Of a stretch of 48,633 bases of DNA, positions 7,994-16,392 are shown piece by piece. A program made the translations under genes and the position numbers. The DNA is from Bacteroidales bacterium. GTDB taxonomy: Bacteria; Bacteroidota; Bacteroidia; Bacteroidales; FEN-979. Below the pieces are notes generated by a model, which searched no databases, had not been told where the DNA came from, and saw only the letters and a program-made list of their open reading frames with translations. Where the stretch lies: contig JACZJJ010000004.1 in NCBI GenBank assembly GCA_014860625.1, positions 1 through 48,633 on the forward strand, written 5' to 3'. Within the stretch, counting starts at the first letter, position 1; every line of letters begins with the position of its first letter.

Positions 7994-10075
7994 ATGAACG
8001 ATAAGCTTGATCCGTTATTCAAACCAAAAGCCGTAGCACTGATCGGGGCTTCTGCAAAGGAGCTCTCCATCGGGAATGTGATCATTAAAAACCTGCTGCA
8101 TTATAACTTCAGGGGACCTGTCTATCCAATCAATCCGAAAGTGGATGAGATCAGGGGATTGAAAGCCTATCCTTCTATCCTGGATGTCCCCGGCGAAGTG
8201 GATCTTGCACACATCGTTATCCCCCCTCCGTTTGTTCCCGCTGAAGTAGAGAATTGTGGGAAAAAAGGGGTTAAGGCACTGATTGTCAATACGGCAGGAT
8301 TTAAGGAAATGGGAGCTGAAGGCAAGGCCCTGGAGGACGATTTTCTGGCAAGAGCGAGGAAGTATGGCATCCGGGTGGTTGGTCCGAACTGCCAGGGGAT
8401 CATCAACTCCGATCCGGCCGTCAATGCGTATTGCAATTTCACCTTTACCTACCCCAAGCCGGGCCATATCTCTGTTGTCGCCCAGAGTGGCGGCGTTGGC
8501 GCTGTGATCATGCAGGCATTCTACGACATGGGCATCGGCCAGCGTATGTATGCCTCCAACGGCAACGGATCGGATGTATCCATCACAGAGATCCTCAGCT
8601 ATTACGGACAGGATGAAGAAACCAGGGCGATCGTGCTTTATGCCGAAAGCCTGGAAAATCCGCATGAATTTATCGAAGTGGCAAAGAGAGTAACCTCCCG
8701 GAAGCCGATACTGGCAATCACGGCCGGCCGGACCGATAAAGGAGCTGAAGCATCCCGGTCGCACATCGGTGGCATGGCAGGAAGTATCTCCATGGACCTC
8801 ATCTACAAAAAATCGGGAATTCTTACCTTCGGCAGCCAGGAAGATCTTTGTCATGCCGCCGTCGCACTCTCCTCGCAACCCATCCCCAAAGGCAATCGTG
8901 TCGGTATCATCACCAATACGGGTGGCCCATCGGTCATCGCCATTGATGAACTGGTGAGTTGCGGCATGGAAATCCCCCCTCTTTCAGAAAACGCCGCAGG
9001 GGCCCTCAGGGAGACCATGCTTGAATCGGCTTCCATCCATAACCCACTGGATGTGGTTGCAACAGCCGGCCCTCCGCAGTTCAAAAGCGCATTTGAGGTG
9101 ATGCTTAAAGAACCGCAATTCGACAGCATCTACCTGAATTTTGTCACACCGCCGTTTGTTGATTGCGAAAACGTTGCCCGTGAAATCGTTGCAGCAGCTA
9201 AAGCACAGAATAAACCGGTAGTGTGTAACTACATGACAGACAAGGAAAAATGGGTTGGCACCTCAAGTATCCTCAAAGAGGGAGAGATCCCCTGTTTTGA
9301 TTTTGCTGAAACGGCAGCAAGAGCCCTGCACTCATTGGTTCGTTACAATGGGATTCGCACTGCTCCAGAAGGGTCGGTAAAGATCTTTGACGATGTTGAT
9401 AAAGAGCGTGTGAGAGCCATTCTTGATCATGCTCAATCCAAAAACAGAGAGGTCCTCACTGCAGCTGAAGTTTACGGAATCCTAGAGGCTTATCAGATCC
9501 CTGTTGCTCCATGGAAGGTAGTGAAAGGAGTAGAGGAGGTTGCAAGTGCTGCCACTGCTATCGGATTCCCTGTTGTGATCAAAGCCGATTCAGAAGAGAT
9601 CATCCACAAAAGCGATGTAGGAGGTGTTGTCATCAACATACAGGATACCCAGGAGGCTGTCCGGGTGGCCGAAAACATGAAGAGAATGCTGGGCGGGGGA
9701 ATTCGGTTCTTCATCCAAAAATTCCTTTCTAAGGGACAGGAGCTGATCGTGGGTGCAAAAGCCGAAGAGGGTGTCGGTCATGTCATCATGTTCGGTTTAG
9801 GGGGTATCTTTGTAGAGATTCTCAAGGATGTGGCATTTGCTTTAACACCGGTGAGTGACGAAGAGGCCATGGAGATGATTCGTTCGGTTAAAGCGGCTCC
9901 CCTGATTGACGGTTACAGGGGAGCGAAAGGAATCAACAAGGAGAAAGCGGTTGAGATCATTCAACGCATTTCGATGCTGGTTGGAGACTTTCCCGCAATC
10001 CGCGAGCTGGACCTGAATCCCCTCTTTGCATCAGGTGATGAGATTATGGCTGTGGATGCAAGGATTATCCTTTGA
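7994..10075 (+). CDS. ADP-forming acyl-CoA synthetase (alpha-beta fusion)
   Basis: 693-residue NDP-forming acyl-CoA synthetase: CoA-binding domain (about 1-130), succinyl-CoA-ligase-like flavodoxin domains (about 130-460), then an ATP-grasp beta part (about 480-693). The phospho-histidine is His257 in SRSHIGGMAG. The second histidine motif is IIHKSDVGGV in the ATP-grasp part. The family interconverts acid + CoA + ATP and acyl-CoA + ADP + Pi. It opens the plus-strand arm and is the only acid-CoA ligase in the window. It may therefore activate benzoate or 4-hydroxybenzoate, or run in reverse and make ATP from a product thioester such as acetyl-CoA. Substrate cannot be read from the sequence. 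The ATG has no strong Shine-Dalgarno. Confidence 0.88.
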   Translation: MNDKLDPLFKPKAVALIGASAKELSIGNVIIKNLLHYNFRGPVYPINPKVDEIRGLKAYPSILDVPGEVDLAHIVIPPPFVPAEVENCGKKGVKALIVNTAGFKEMGAEGKALEDDFLARARKYGIRVVGPNCQGIINSDPAVNAYCNFTFTYPKPGHISVVAQSGGVGAVIMQAFYDMGIGQRMYASNGNGSDVSITEILSYYGQDEETRAIVLYAESLENPHEFIEVAKRVTSRKPILAITAGRTDKGAEASRSHIGGMAGSISMDLIYKKSGILTFGSQEDLCHAAVALSSQPIPKGNRVGIITNTGGPSVIAIDELVSCGMEIPPLSENAAGALRETMLESASIHNPLDVVATAGPPQFKSAFEVMLKEPQFDSIYLNFVTPPFVDCENVAREIVAAAKAQNKPVVCNYMTDKEKWVGTSSILKEGEIPCFDFAETAARALHSLVRYNGIRTAPEGSVKIFDDVDKERVRAILDHAQSKNREVLTAAEVYGILEAYQIPVAPWKVVKGVEEVASAATAIGFPVVIKADSEEIIHKSDVGGVVINIQDTQEAVRVAENMKRMLGGGIRFFIQKFLSKGQELIVGAKAEEGVGHVIMFGLGGIFVEILKDVAFALTPVSDEEAMEMIRSVKAAPLIDGYRGAKGINKEKAVEIIQRISMLVGDFPAIRELDLNPLFASGDEIMAVDARIIL

Positions 10076-10108
10076 AAGAAAACCAAATTAGCAACCAATA
10101 CTAGAACC

Positions 10109-11065
10109 ATGGATAAGAAATACACGATAGGGATCATAGGCTTAGGCCCTATTGGTCAAACACTTGCAGTGCATTTTAAACTGGCAGGCTGTGAAGTTGC
10201 TGTGACCGACCTCGACAGGGATAAGCTGAACCTGATCCGAAAAGAGGGGATAGAGCTAGTTTCGAAAATCGAGAAAAAAACCTACATCAAGTATGCTTAC
10301 TATTCAGTGGAAGAGATGCTCGAACATGATTTTGACATCCTTGTATCGGCTGTTAAAGACTACCATGTTGACAACATCGTAAAGATTGTTGAGGAGAATC
10401 TGAAGAAGAAAGTGTTTCTGCTGAGTGCACAGAACGGGATCGATATCGGCAGAAAGTACCAGGGACATTTTCCCGAATCCTCCATCCTCAGGATGGTCAT
10501 CAATTATGCGGGAAACCTGCAGGCACCAAACGTTACGGCCATCAACTTTTTTAACGCTCCGAATTATATTGGTTCCATGGATGATTCACAGGCTGATCTG
10601 GCAAAATGGATTGCAGATACGCTTTCAAGTGTTGATCTTGCTACCGAACCGGTTGATTCTTTTACAATTAACGACAGGGTATGGGAAAAAACGATCCTGA
10701 ACGCCGCGCTCAGCCCGCTGTGCGCCATCTCCAGGCTCACCATGAAAGAGGCGATGAACAACAAGGACACGCTTGAGATCATTGAACAGATCCTCTATGA
10801 AGCGGTGCAGGTTTCGTGTGCCGAAGAGATCAAATTACCCGATAATTTTATCAAGCTGGCTATCCGCTACCTGAACAATGCCGGGAATCACATGCCTTCC
10901 CTGGCGGTCGACCTGATCAATAAGAGGGAAACAGAGATTGATTATATGAATGGGAAAATCGTTGACTACGGCCGCAAGCATTACATCAAAACCCCGATTA
11001 ACCTGGTACTTACCAATCTTGTCAATGCGATATCCTGCAAGGACGGTATTGGCAGATGCAAGTAA
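10109..11065 (+). CDS. Ketopantoate-reductase-family (ApbA/PanE-like) dehydrogenase
   Basis: 318 residues. The N-terminal Rossmann fold has GLGPIGQT (residues 11-18). The C-terminal helical domain has the family signature around NHMPSLAVDLINKRETEID. Canonical PanE reduces 2-dehydropantoate with NADPH, but this gene is 33 bp after the acyl-CoA ligase and overlaps the region just before had, so a role in aromatic breakdown is more likely than pantothenate synthesis. A cyclic or linear hydroxyacyl-CoA intermediate is a possible substrate; that is inference. Family assignment is good, function unknown. Confidence 0.75.
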   Translation: MDKKYTIGIIGLGPIGQTLAVHFKLAGCEVAVTDLDRDKLNLIRKEGIELVSKIEKKTYIKYAYYSVEEMLEHDFDILVSAVKDYHVDNIVKIVEENLKKKVFLLSAQNGIDIGRKYQGHFPESSILRMVINYAGNLQAPNVTAINFFNAPNYIGSMDDSQADLAKWIADTLSSVDLATEPVDSFTINDRVWEKTILNAALSPLCAISRLTMKEAMNNKDTLEIIEQILYEAVQVSCAEEIKLPDNFIKLAIRYLNNAGNHMPSLAVDLINKRETEIDYMNGKIVDYGRKHYIKTPINLVLTNLVNAISCKDGIGRCK

Positions 11066-11100
11066 GTTCAACAGATTCAGTTAATTTTAAACGTACGATT

Positions 11101-12159
11101 ATGAGTAAAATGTATTCATGGCAGATGACGGCACAGGATGCCGATTTTTTGCGAACAGAAGAATCCTTCCCCGAACTTGAGGCTCATGAGGCGCTCGTTC
11201 AGATAGCCGGATGCGGAGTTTGTCACACCGATCTCAGTTTCTGGCATTACGGAGTGAAGACGAAAAAAGAGCTGCCCCTAACCCTCGGCCATGAGATCAG
11301 CGGTACGGTCATCGACGGACCAGGAAAATGGGTTGGAAAAAATGTGATCATCCCGGCCGTCCTTCCCTGTGGCGAGTGCGAACTTTGCAAAAAGGGCCGG
11401 AGCAATATGTGCCAGAATCAACTGATGCCGGGAAATGATTTCCATGGAGGGTTTGCATCTCATATCAAAGTTCCTGCCCGCTTTCTCTGCCCTGTACCCG
11501 ATTCGCTGTTAGCAAAATACCCACTTGAGAAGCTCTCTGTCATTGCGGATGCCATCTCAACCCCTTATCAGGTGATCAGAAAATCAGAACTGGAATCCGG
11601 GGATCTTGCCATCGTTATCGGCGTTGGAGGCGTTGGCATCTATGCAGCCCTGATTGCCCGGATTTTCGGGGCCAGAGTGATTGCACTTGATATCGACGAT
11701 TCCAAGCTGGCCATTGCCAAAGAGCATGGAGCAGATGCAGTGATGAACATCAGGGATCTTGACATCAAGGCTATTAAGAACGGTGTGAGGGAGATGGCAA
11801 AAGAGCTTGGAGCTTCCCGTTACGGATGGAAAATTTTCGAAGTCTCCGGCACCAAAGCAGGACAGGAGTTGGGATTTAACCTGCTGACCTTTACCTCCAC
11901 GCTTTCCATCGTTGGATTTACCATGGACAGGACGGAAGTGAGACTTAGCAACCTGATGGCCTTTGATGCAAAAGTGATCGGAACCTGGGGATGCAAACCG
12001 GAACTCTATTCGGAGGTGGTAGAGCTCATCGACAGCGGAAAGCTGAAGATCAACGACTTCATTGAAACCTTCCCGCTTTCAAAGATCAACGAAATTTTCA
12101 GGAATACCCTGAATCATGCCTACACCAGGAGATCGGTGCTGGTGCCAGATTTTAAATGA
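11101..12159 (+). CDS. had: 6-hydroxycyclohex-1-ene-1-carbonyl-CoA dehydrogenase
   Basis: 352-residue zinc alcohol dehydrogenase of the MDR family. The catalytic zinc site is Cys38 (CGVCHTD, 38-44) with His64 (LGHE). Structural zinc cysteines are 90, 93, 96 and 104. The NAD-binding motif is VGVGGVGIYAA. Known Had enzymes oxidise 6-hydroxycyclohex-1-ene-1-carbonyl-CoA to the 6-oxo compound with NAD, between Dch and Oah. Placement directly before oah and near dch supports this over a general alcohol dehydrogenase. Start: an in-frame ATG at 11056 lies inside the previous gene; ATG 11101 (MSKMYSW) is preferred, with a -7-like TAATTTTA just upstream. Confidence 0.85.
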   Translation: MSKMYSWQMTAQDADFLRTEESFPELEAHEALVQIAGCGVCHTDLSFWHYGVKTKKELPLTLGHEISGTVIDGPGKWVGKNVIIPAVLPCGECELCKKGRSNMCQNQLMPGNDFHGGFASHIKVPARFLCPVPDSLLAKYPLEKLSVIADAISTPYQVIRKSELESGDLAIVIGVGGVGIYAALIARIFGARVIALDIDDSKLAIAKEHGADAVMNIRDLDIKAIKNGVREMAKELGASRYGWKIFEVSGTKAGQELGFNLLTFTSTLSIVGFTMDRTEVRLSNLMAFDAKVIGTWGCKPELYSEVVELIDSGKLKINDFIETFPLSKINEIFRNTLNHAYTRRSVLVPDFK

Positions 12160-12175
12160 GATAACCCCTCCCTAA

Positions 12176-12195
12176 CCCTCCCCTGAAGGGGAGGG
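12176..12195. repeat. C/G-rich hairpin element, had/oah spacer
   Basis: Perfect 9-bp inverted repeat CCCTCCCCT-GA-AGGGGAGGG, preceded by a C-rich lead (ACCCCTCCCTAA). Variants recur at 24886-24917, 25706-25744 and 43071-43104. There is no T-run, so it is a dispersed intergenic repeat (REP-like) rather than a standard terminator. It could still affect mRNA stability between had and oah. Confidence 0.85.
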
Positions 12196-12243
12196 AACTA
12201 GAGAGATTAAATGAACCATATTAGTTAACTTAAACGAGAAACC

Positions 12244-13344
12244 ATGTTAGCAAGTCACAACCTTACAGATTTTACCTATAAGGAGATCCTGTTCGAGAAA
12301 CGTCCCTGCAAGGACTGGCAGGGAAATCCGGTCGAAGGGCTCTACAATGCCTGGATCATCCTGAACAATCCGCAACAGTATAACTCCTATACCACCGATG
12401 CCGTCAAAGAGGTAATCCTGGCCATGCGCGAGGCCTCCAACGACCGGAGCGTGGTAGCGGTCGTATTCACCGGCGTGGGCGACAAAGCCTTCTGCACCGG
12501 AGGGAATACAAAGGAATATGCCGAATACTATGCCGGAAATCCACAGGAGTACAAACAATACATGCGCCTGTTCAACGACATGGTCTCCTCTATCCTGATG
12601 AACGACAAACCGGTTGTTTGCCGCGTAAACGGCATGCGGATCGGGGGTGGTCAGGAGATCGGGATGGCCTGCGACTTCTCCATTGCCCAGGACTTCGCCC
12701 GGTTTGGCCAGGCAGGGCCTAAGCACGGAAGCGCACCTGATGGAGGATCTACCGACTTCCTGCCACTGTTTGTCGGGATTGAAAATGCAATGTTCTCCTG
12801 TACCGTTTGCGATCCCTGGTCGGCTTACGATGCCTTGCGCTGGGGATTGATCACAGAGCTGGTACCAGCGCTGAAAGTGAACGGCGAGTTCATTCCCAAC
12901 CCATTGGTTTACACGGATCAGTGGGCCAACAGCAAAGGACAGATCGTTTACGGGAAACCGAAAACAGGTGAAGAACTTGCCAACGGAAAAGCGTTGATGA
13001 AATCGGGTGAAATGGACCTGACAATGCTGGATGAAGCTATTGAACGGTTTTGCACCAAGCTGATGTACCTGATGCCCAACTGCCTCAGCAAGACCATCAA
13101 CTCACTGCGCAAGCACAAACTCGAGCATTGGGACAAGAACAAGGAGAGCAATCGCGACTGGCTGGCCCTCAATATGATGACAGAAGGAAAAGCCGGCTTC
13201 AGGGCATTCAATGACGGACCAAAAGAGAACCGGGAAGTTGATTTTATCAAACTCCGCCAGATGCTGGCCGAGGGCCATGAATGGAACGATGTGCTTATCA
13301 AAGCGACTTCACCGGTTCAGAAGAAATTGCAAGAAGATGTATAA
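12244..13344 (+). CDS. oah: 6-oxocyclohex-1-ene-1-carbonyl-CoA hydrolase (Oah; the bamA marker)
   Basis: 366 residues, crotonase superfamily, close to the usual length of about 375. It hydrates and then opens the ring of 6-oxocyclohex-1-ene-1-carbonyl-CoA to give 3-hydroxypimeloyl-CoA. This is the gene called bamA and used as a marker for anaerobic aromatic degradation. Crotonase features: oxyanion loop FTGVGDKAFCTGGN, then NGMRIGGGQEIGMACD and QAGPKHGSAPDGGSTDF, which are distinctive of this family compared with normal enoyl-CoA hydratases. The long C-terminal helix-rich tail (about 270-366) is also typical. It sits between had and dch, as expected for the pathway. Confidence is high. Confidence 0.93.
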   Translation: MLASHNLTDFTYKEILFEKRPCKDWQGNPVEGLYNAWIILNNPQQYNSYTTDAVKEVILAMREASNDRSVVAVVFTGVGDKAFCTGGNTKEYAEYYAGNPQEYKQYMRLFNDMVSSILMNDKPVVCRVNGMRIGGGQEIGMACDFSIAQDFARFGQAGPKHGSAPDGGSTDFLPLFVGIENAMFSCTVCDPWSAYDALRWGLITELVPALKVNGEFIPNPLVYTDQWANSKGQIVYGKPKTGEELANGKALMKSGEMDLTMLDEAIERFCTKLMYLMPNCLSKTINSLRKHKLEHWDKNKESNRDWLALNMMTEGKAGFRAFNDGPKENREVDFIKLRQMLAEGHEWNDVLIKATSPVQKKLQEDV

Positions 13345-13348
13345 AAAT

Positions 13349-13457
13349 GAACCACGAAGGCACACGAAGTACTTCACGAAGGAGCACAAAGAAGATTGAA
13401 GGTCTGGCAATTACCTTTGAGCGACTTTGTGACAACCGTTGAGTCCTTTGTGGTTAA
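13349..13457. repeat. Degenerate CACRAAG repeat with inverted ends
   Basis: The oah-dch spacer (13345-13493) has repeated CACGAAG/CACAAAG units at its left end (GAACCACGAAGG, then copies about 10-12 bp apart). Their reverse complement lies at its right end (CCTTTGTGGTT, 13445-13455). The ends could pair as a long imperfect hairpin. Similar CCACGAAGG intergenic sequences occur in many bacterial genomes as far as I recall. No open reading frame of note is seen in it. Confidence 0.6.
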
Positions 13458-13493
13458 GTACATGGGAGAATATGCCTCAATATAACAGTATCA

Positions 13494-14270
13494 ATGATGG
13501 AAAAGATCAAGGTTGAATATGCGTTCGACAACTCCGTGGCGCGGGTGACCCTCGACGACGGGAAAGCCAATATCCTGGATGCTATCATGATGAAGGAGAT
13601 CACCGATTTCCTGGAGTCGCTGCAACAGAAGCCGGATATCAAGCTGATCACATTCGAGGGGGCCGGAGGTAATTTTTCTTACGGCGCCAGCGTGGCTGAG
13701 CACACCAAAGAGAAAGCCGGTGAGATGCTGGAGGGTTTCCACAAGATGTTTTTCACGCTCATCGATCTCCACATTCCAACCCTTGCAAAACTTTCTGGTC
13801 AGTGCCTGGGTGGTGGATTTGAATTACCCCTCGCCTGTAATTTCATCTTCGCAGATCAAAGTGCAAAGATCGGCCAGCCGGAGATTATCCTTGGGGTATT
13901 CGCCCCTCCCGCTTCCGTGATGTTGCCACTGAAAGTTGGCAACACAAAGGCCGATGAGTTGCTCATCACAGGGAAAATCATCTCGGCGGATGAGGCCAGA
14001 TCGATCGGACTTGTAAACGAAGTGTATGAAGACAAAACGGCCATGGATGCCGCCACCGACGAGTGGATCAGTAAAAATATCCTCAGGAAAAGTGCATCAT
14101 CCTTGCGTTATGCCACAAAGGCAGCAAGAGCTTCGTTCGATTTCTTCATGCTGAAGAATCTCCCGGCTTTTGCCGAAATGTACGTAAAGGAGTTGATGGA
14201 GACCCATGATGCCAACGAGGGAATCAATGCGTTTATGGAGAAGAGAAAACCAGTTTGGAAGAATAGATAA
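13494..14270 (+). CDS. dch: Cyclohexa-1,5-diene-1-carbonyl-CoA hydratase
   Basis: 258-residue crotonase-family enzyme. It adds water to the dienoyl-CoA made by benzoyl-CoA reductase, giving 6-hydroxycyclohex-1-ene-1-carbonyl-CoA. Motifs: DDGKANILD near the N-terminus (typical of Dch), oxyanion loop NFSYGASVAEH, GGGFELPLACNF and IGQPEIILGVFAPPASVMLP. The Pro-rich ILGVFAPPAS stretch is a feature I associate with Dch rather than general enoyl-CoA hydratases. Two tandem ATGs (13494, 13497) are equally good starts. It is followed 3 bp later by the HgdB-type gene, so the two are probably co-translated. Confidence 0.9.
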   Translation: MMEKIKVEYAFDNSVARVTLDDGKANILDAIMMKEITDFLESLQQKPDIKLITFEGAGGNFSYGASVAEHTKEKAGEMLEGFHKMFFTLIDLHIPTLAKLSGQCLGGGFELPLACNFIFADQSAKIGQPEIILGVFAPPASVMLPLKVGNTKADELLITGKIISADEARSIGLVNEVYEDKTAMDAATDEWISKNILRKSASSLRYATKAARASFDFFMLKNLPAFAEMYVKELMETHDANEGINAFMEKRKPVWKNR

Positions 14271-14273
14271 CAT

Positions 14274-15524
14274 ATGAGCGAAAAGGGAACGCCGGACAAA
14301 ACGGAACTTGTCAAGCTGAAATCAGCAGGAGATCTCCGAAACACCATGGATGCCTACTTTTCGAGGCTGAAAGAGGCTGCGGAAACAAGGAAAAGAAAGA
14401 TCGCCTGGTGTACCAGTGTGGGGCCAGCCGAACTGTTGTATTCGATGGGGTTCGAGGTCTATTTCCCCGAAAACCACGGAGCCATGCTGGGAGCAGGCAA
14501 GAATGCCGACAAGTACATTCCCACGGCTGTTGCTCACGGCTACTCTCCCGATATCTGCTCTTACCTGACCAGCGACATCGGGGCTTTCCTTCAAAATGAA
14601 ACGCCTCTTCAAAAGAGTGGATTCGCATCGGTTCCAAAACCGGATATCCTCGTATTCAACACCAACCAGTGCCGCGAAGTCGAAGATTGGTTTAACTTTT
14701 ACGCACGGCATTTCAATGTTCCGGTGGTGGGGATTCACACCCCTCTCAGCATCACAGAGCTTACTCCGGAGATCGTTAAAAGTGTGGAAGACCAGTATCA
14801 CAGGATCATTCCCGAGCTTGGAAAAGTCGCAGACCGGAAGTTTGATATGGACCGATTCAGGGAGGCCGTTGGATTATCACATGATGGCTGTGTTCTCTGG
14901 AAGGAGGTCTTACAGAAAGCAAAAAACATCCCGTCACCAATCAATTTCTTCGACTCTGCTATACACATGGGCCCCATTGTCGTGATGCGAGGAACCCAAC
15001 ATGCCATCGATTACTATAAAATCCTCCTGAAAGAGTTGGAAGAACGGGTGGAAACCAATATCAGCGCTGTCCCCAAAGAGAAATTCAGGATCTACTGGGA
15101 GGGAATGCCACTATGGTATAAGTTGAGCAGCATGGCGAAACTCTTCGCCAAACTCGATACCTGCATCGTGGCTTCCACCTATTGCAACAGCTGGGTGTTT
15201 GACGACCTTGACCCGGCTGATCCTTTTGGATCGTCTGCTCTTGCCTACAGCAAACTGTTTATTGTAAGGTCAGACACGGTGAAGGAGCAGGTTTTGCAGC
15301 AACTGTTTGAGGATTTCTCTGTTCAGGGCATCATCTACCACGAATCAAAGACGTGCACCCGGAATTCCAACAACCTGTTCGGGATGCAGCACCGCCTCAA
15401 CAAGCAAACCGGAATTCCTTACCTGGAAATCAACGGCGACCTCAACGACCCGCGCTGTTTCAGTGAAGAGCAAAGTATTATTGCGATAGAGACATTTGTG
15501 GATCAACTGGCGGGAAGAACGTAG
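14274..15524 (+). CDS. Single HgdB/BcrC-type [4Fe-4S] reductase/dehydratase subunit
   Basis: 416-residue protein of the 2-hydroxyacyl-CoA dehydratase D-component / benzoyl-CoA reductase class I family. Conserved cysteines: AWCTSVGPAE (about 46), DICSYL (about 96), NQCREVEDW (about 146) and a late KTCTRNSNN. Family members take ATP-driven electrons from an activator ATPase (next gene) and reduce or dehydrate an acyl-CoA. Known dehydratases use two different subunits, and class I benzoyl-CoA reductase uses BcrB plus BcrC. Only one is present here. A homodimer like the double-cubane proteins (YjiM type) is therefore likely, or the partner is elsewhere. Its position 3 bp after dch puts it firmly in the aromatic operon. 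Substrate unknown. Confidence 0.8.
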   Translation: MSEKGTPDKTELVKLKSAGDLRNTMDAYFSRLKEAAETRKRKIAWCTSVGPAELLYSMGFEVYFPENHGAMLGAGKNADKYIPTAVAHGYSPDICSYLTSDIGAFLQNETPLQKSGFASVPKPDILVFNTNQCREVEDWFNFYARHFNVPVVGIHTPLSITELTPEIVKSVEDQYHRIIPELGKVADRKFDMDRFREAVGLSHDGCVLWKEVLQKAKNIPSPINFFDSAIHMGPIVVMRGTQHAIDYYKILLKELEERVETNISAVPKEKFRIYWEGMPLWYKLSSMAKLFAKLDTCIVASTYCNSWVFDDLDPADPFGSSALAYSKLFIVRSDTVKEQVLQQLFEDFSVQGIIYHESKTCTRNSNNLFGMQHRLNKQTGIPYLEINGDLNDPRCFSEEQSIIAIETFVDQLAGRT

Positions 15525-15579
15525 GACGAGGGACGAAGGACGAAGGACGAGGGCAGAAGGACGAAGGACGAGGGAAGAA
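15524..15579. repeat. 7-bp tandem array (GGACGAR)
   Basis: Eight consecutive heptads from the last base of the stop codon: GGACGAG, GGACGAA, GGACGAA, GGACGAG, GGCAGAA, GGACGAA, GGACGAG, GGAAGAA. It fills most of the spacer between the HgdB-type gene and its activator. Same unit length and copy number as the 3962-4017 array, with a different sequence. Seen directly. Confidence 0.9.
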
Positions 15580-15594
15580 AATGAAGAATAGTAC

Positions 15595-15614
15595 AGCCGC
15601 AATTTATTGCGGCT
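15595..15614 (+). other. Perfect 8-bp stem-loop before the activator gene
   Basis: AGCCGCAA-TTTA-TTGCGGCT forms a perfect 8-bp stem with a TTTA loop, ending 16 bp before the ATG at 15631. It directly follows the heptad array. It could be an mRNA processing or stability element. No T-run follows, so it is not a typical terminator. Confidence 0.6.
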
Positions 15615-15630
15615 CAACCTGAAACAAACC

Positions 15631-16392
15631 ATGTTCAGATTGGGAATAGATCTTGGATCTTCATATACAAAAGGCGTTTTGGTGGATGAAAACGACCGGA
15701 TGGCAGCGTTTCACGTTGTGAAGACCGGGTATGACTTTAAAAAGTCTTCCGGGAAGGTCATTTCCCATTTTGCGGAACATCATGAGATAGAATATCCGGT
15801 GTACAGCTGCGGATATGGCCGGGAGCAGGTCGGAGTTTCGTTTGTTCCCAACTCGGAACTGATCGCCCTTGCAAAGGCTGTTTACGAGGTTTACGGGCGC
15901 TCCTGTTCCATCATCGACATTGGCGGACAGGATACTAAGTTTATCAAGGTGAATGCAAACGGGCAGGTAGATAAATTCAAGATGAACCGGAAGTGTGCCG
16001 CGGGCACAGGATCTTTCCTTGAAGAGATCGCTTTCAGGCTGGACGTTACCCCGGAAGAGTTCACGGAATTTGCCAGCGAGGCCACCCAGGAGGTGAAGAT
16101 CAACAGTTACTGTACTGTTTTCGCCATCTCGGAGATCGTTGGCATGATCAAGGATGGGGCTACGTTACCCAATATCATTATCGGCATCTACCAGTCCATC
16201 ATTCTACGATCCGTTGAACTTTCACTGGTGGAGGACACTCTGGTGATTACAGGAGGAATACCCGCCATGCATCCAACGATCGTTGACCTGTTCAAGCAGA
16301 GATATCCCGATGCGGATAGCCCTGAGCATGCACAGTATTTGGCGGCATACGGTTGTGTGCTTCTTAATAACAAACATCAAAAGGAGGTATAA
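15631..16392 (+). CDS. HgdC/BcrA-D-family activator ATPase
   Basis: 253-residue ASKHA-type ATPase (BcrA/BcrD/BadF/HgdC family). The N-terminal nucleotide motif is LGIDLGSSYTKG. The two cysteines that hold one [4Fe-4S] across the dimer are Cys122 (KCAAGTGSF) and Cys161 (YCTVFA). IDIGGQDTKF and TGGIPA complete the fold. The family reduces a D-component protein in an ATP-dependent step. The upstream HgdB-type gene is the obvious partner. A single activator fits an HgdC-like homodimer rather than the BcrA/BcrD pair. Start: ATG 15631 chosen over an upstream TTG at 15607, which lies inside the hairpin. Its last codons contain the Shine-Dalgarno of the next gene. Confidence 0.88.
   Translation: MFRLGIDLGSSYTKGVLVDENDRMAAFHVVKTGYDFKKSSGKVISHFAEHHEIEYPVYSCGYGREQVGVSFVPNSELIALAKAVYEVYGRSCSIIDIGGQDTKFIKVNANGQVDKFKMNRKCAAGTGSFLEEIAFRLDVTPEEFTEFASEATQEVKINSYCTVFAISEIVGMIKDGATLPNIIIGIYQSIILRSVELSLVEDTLVITGGIPAMHPTIVDLFKQRYPDADSPEHAQYLAAYGCVLLNNKHQKEV
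16381..16387 (+). promoter_or_regulatory. Shine-Dalgarno AAGGAGG inside the activator 3' end
   Basis: AAGGAGG ends 5 bp before the ATG at 16393. It lies within the last codons of the activator gene, whose TAA directly abuts that ATG. This is a tight translational coupling signal. Confidence 0.75.

Noticed and set aside
8015-8878. Long minus-strand reading frame inside the acyl-CoA ligase gene
   Set aside because: It is the shadow of a clear coding frame with strong family motifs and has no recognisable domain.
12176-12195. C/G-rich hairpins as ordinary rho-independent terminators
   Set aside because: No U-tract, and several copies lie inside apparent operons; a dispersed repeat fits better.
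14274-16392. Complete class I benzoyl-CoA reductase (BcrABCD)
   Set aside because: Only one D-component-type gene and one ATPase are present; four different subunits would be expected.
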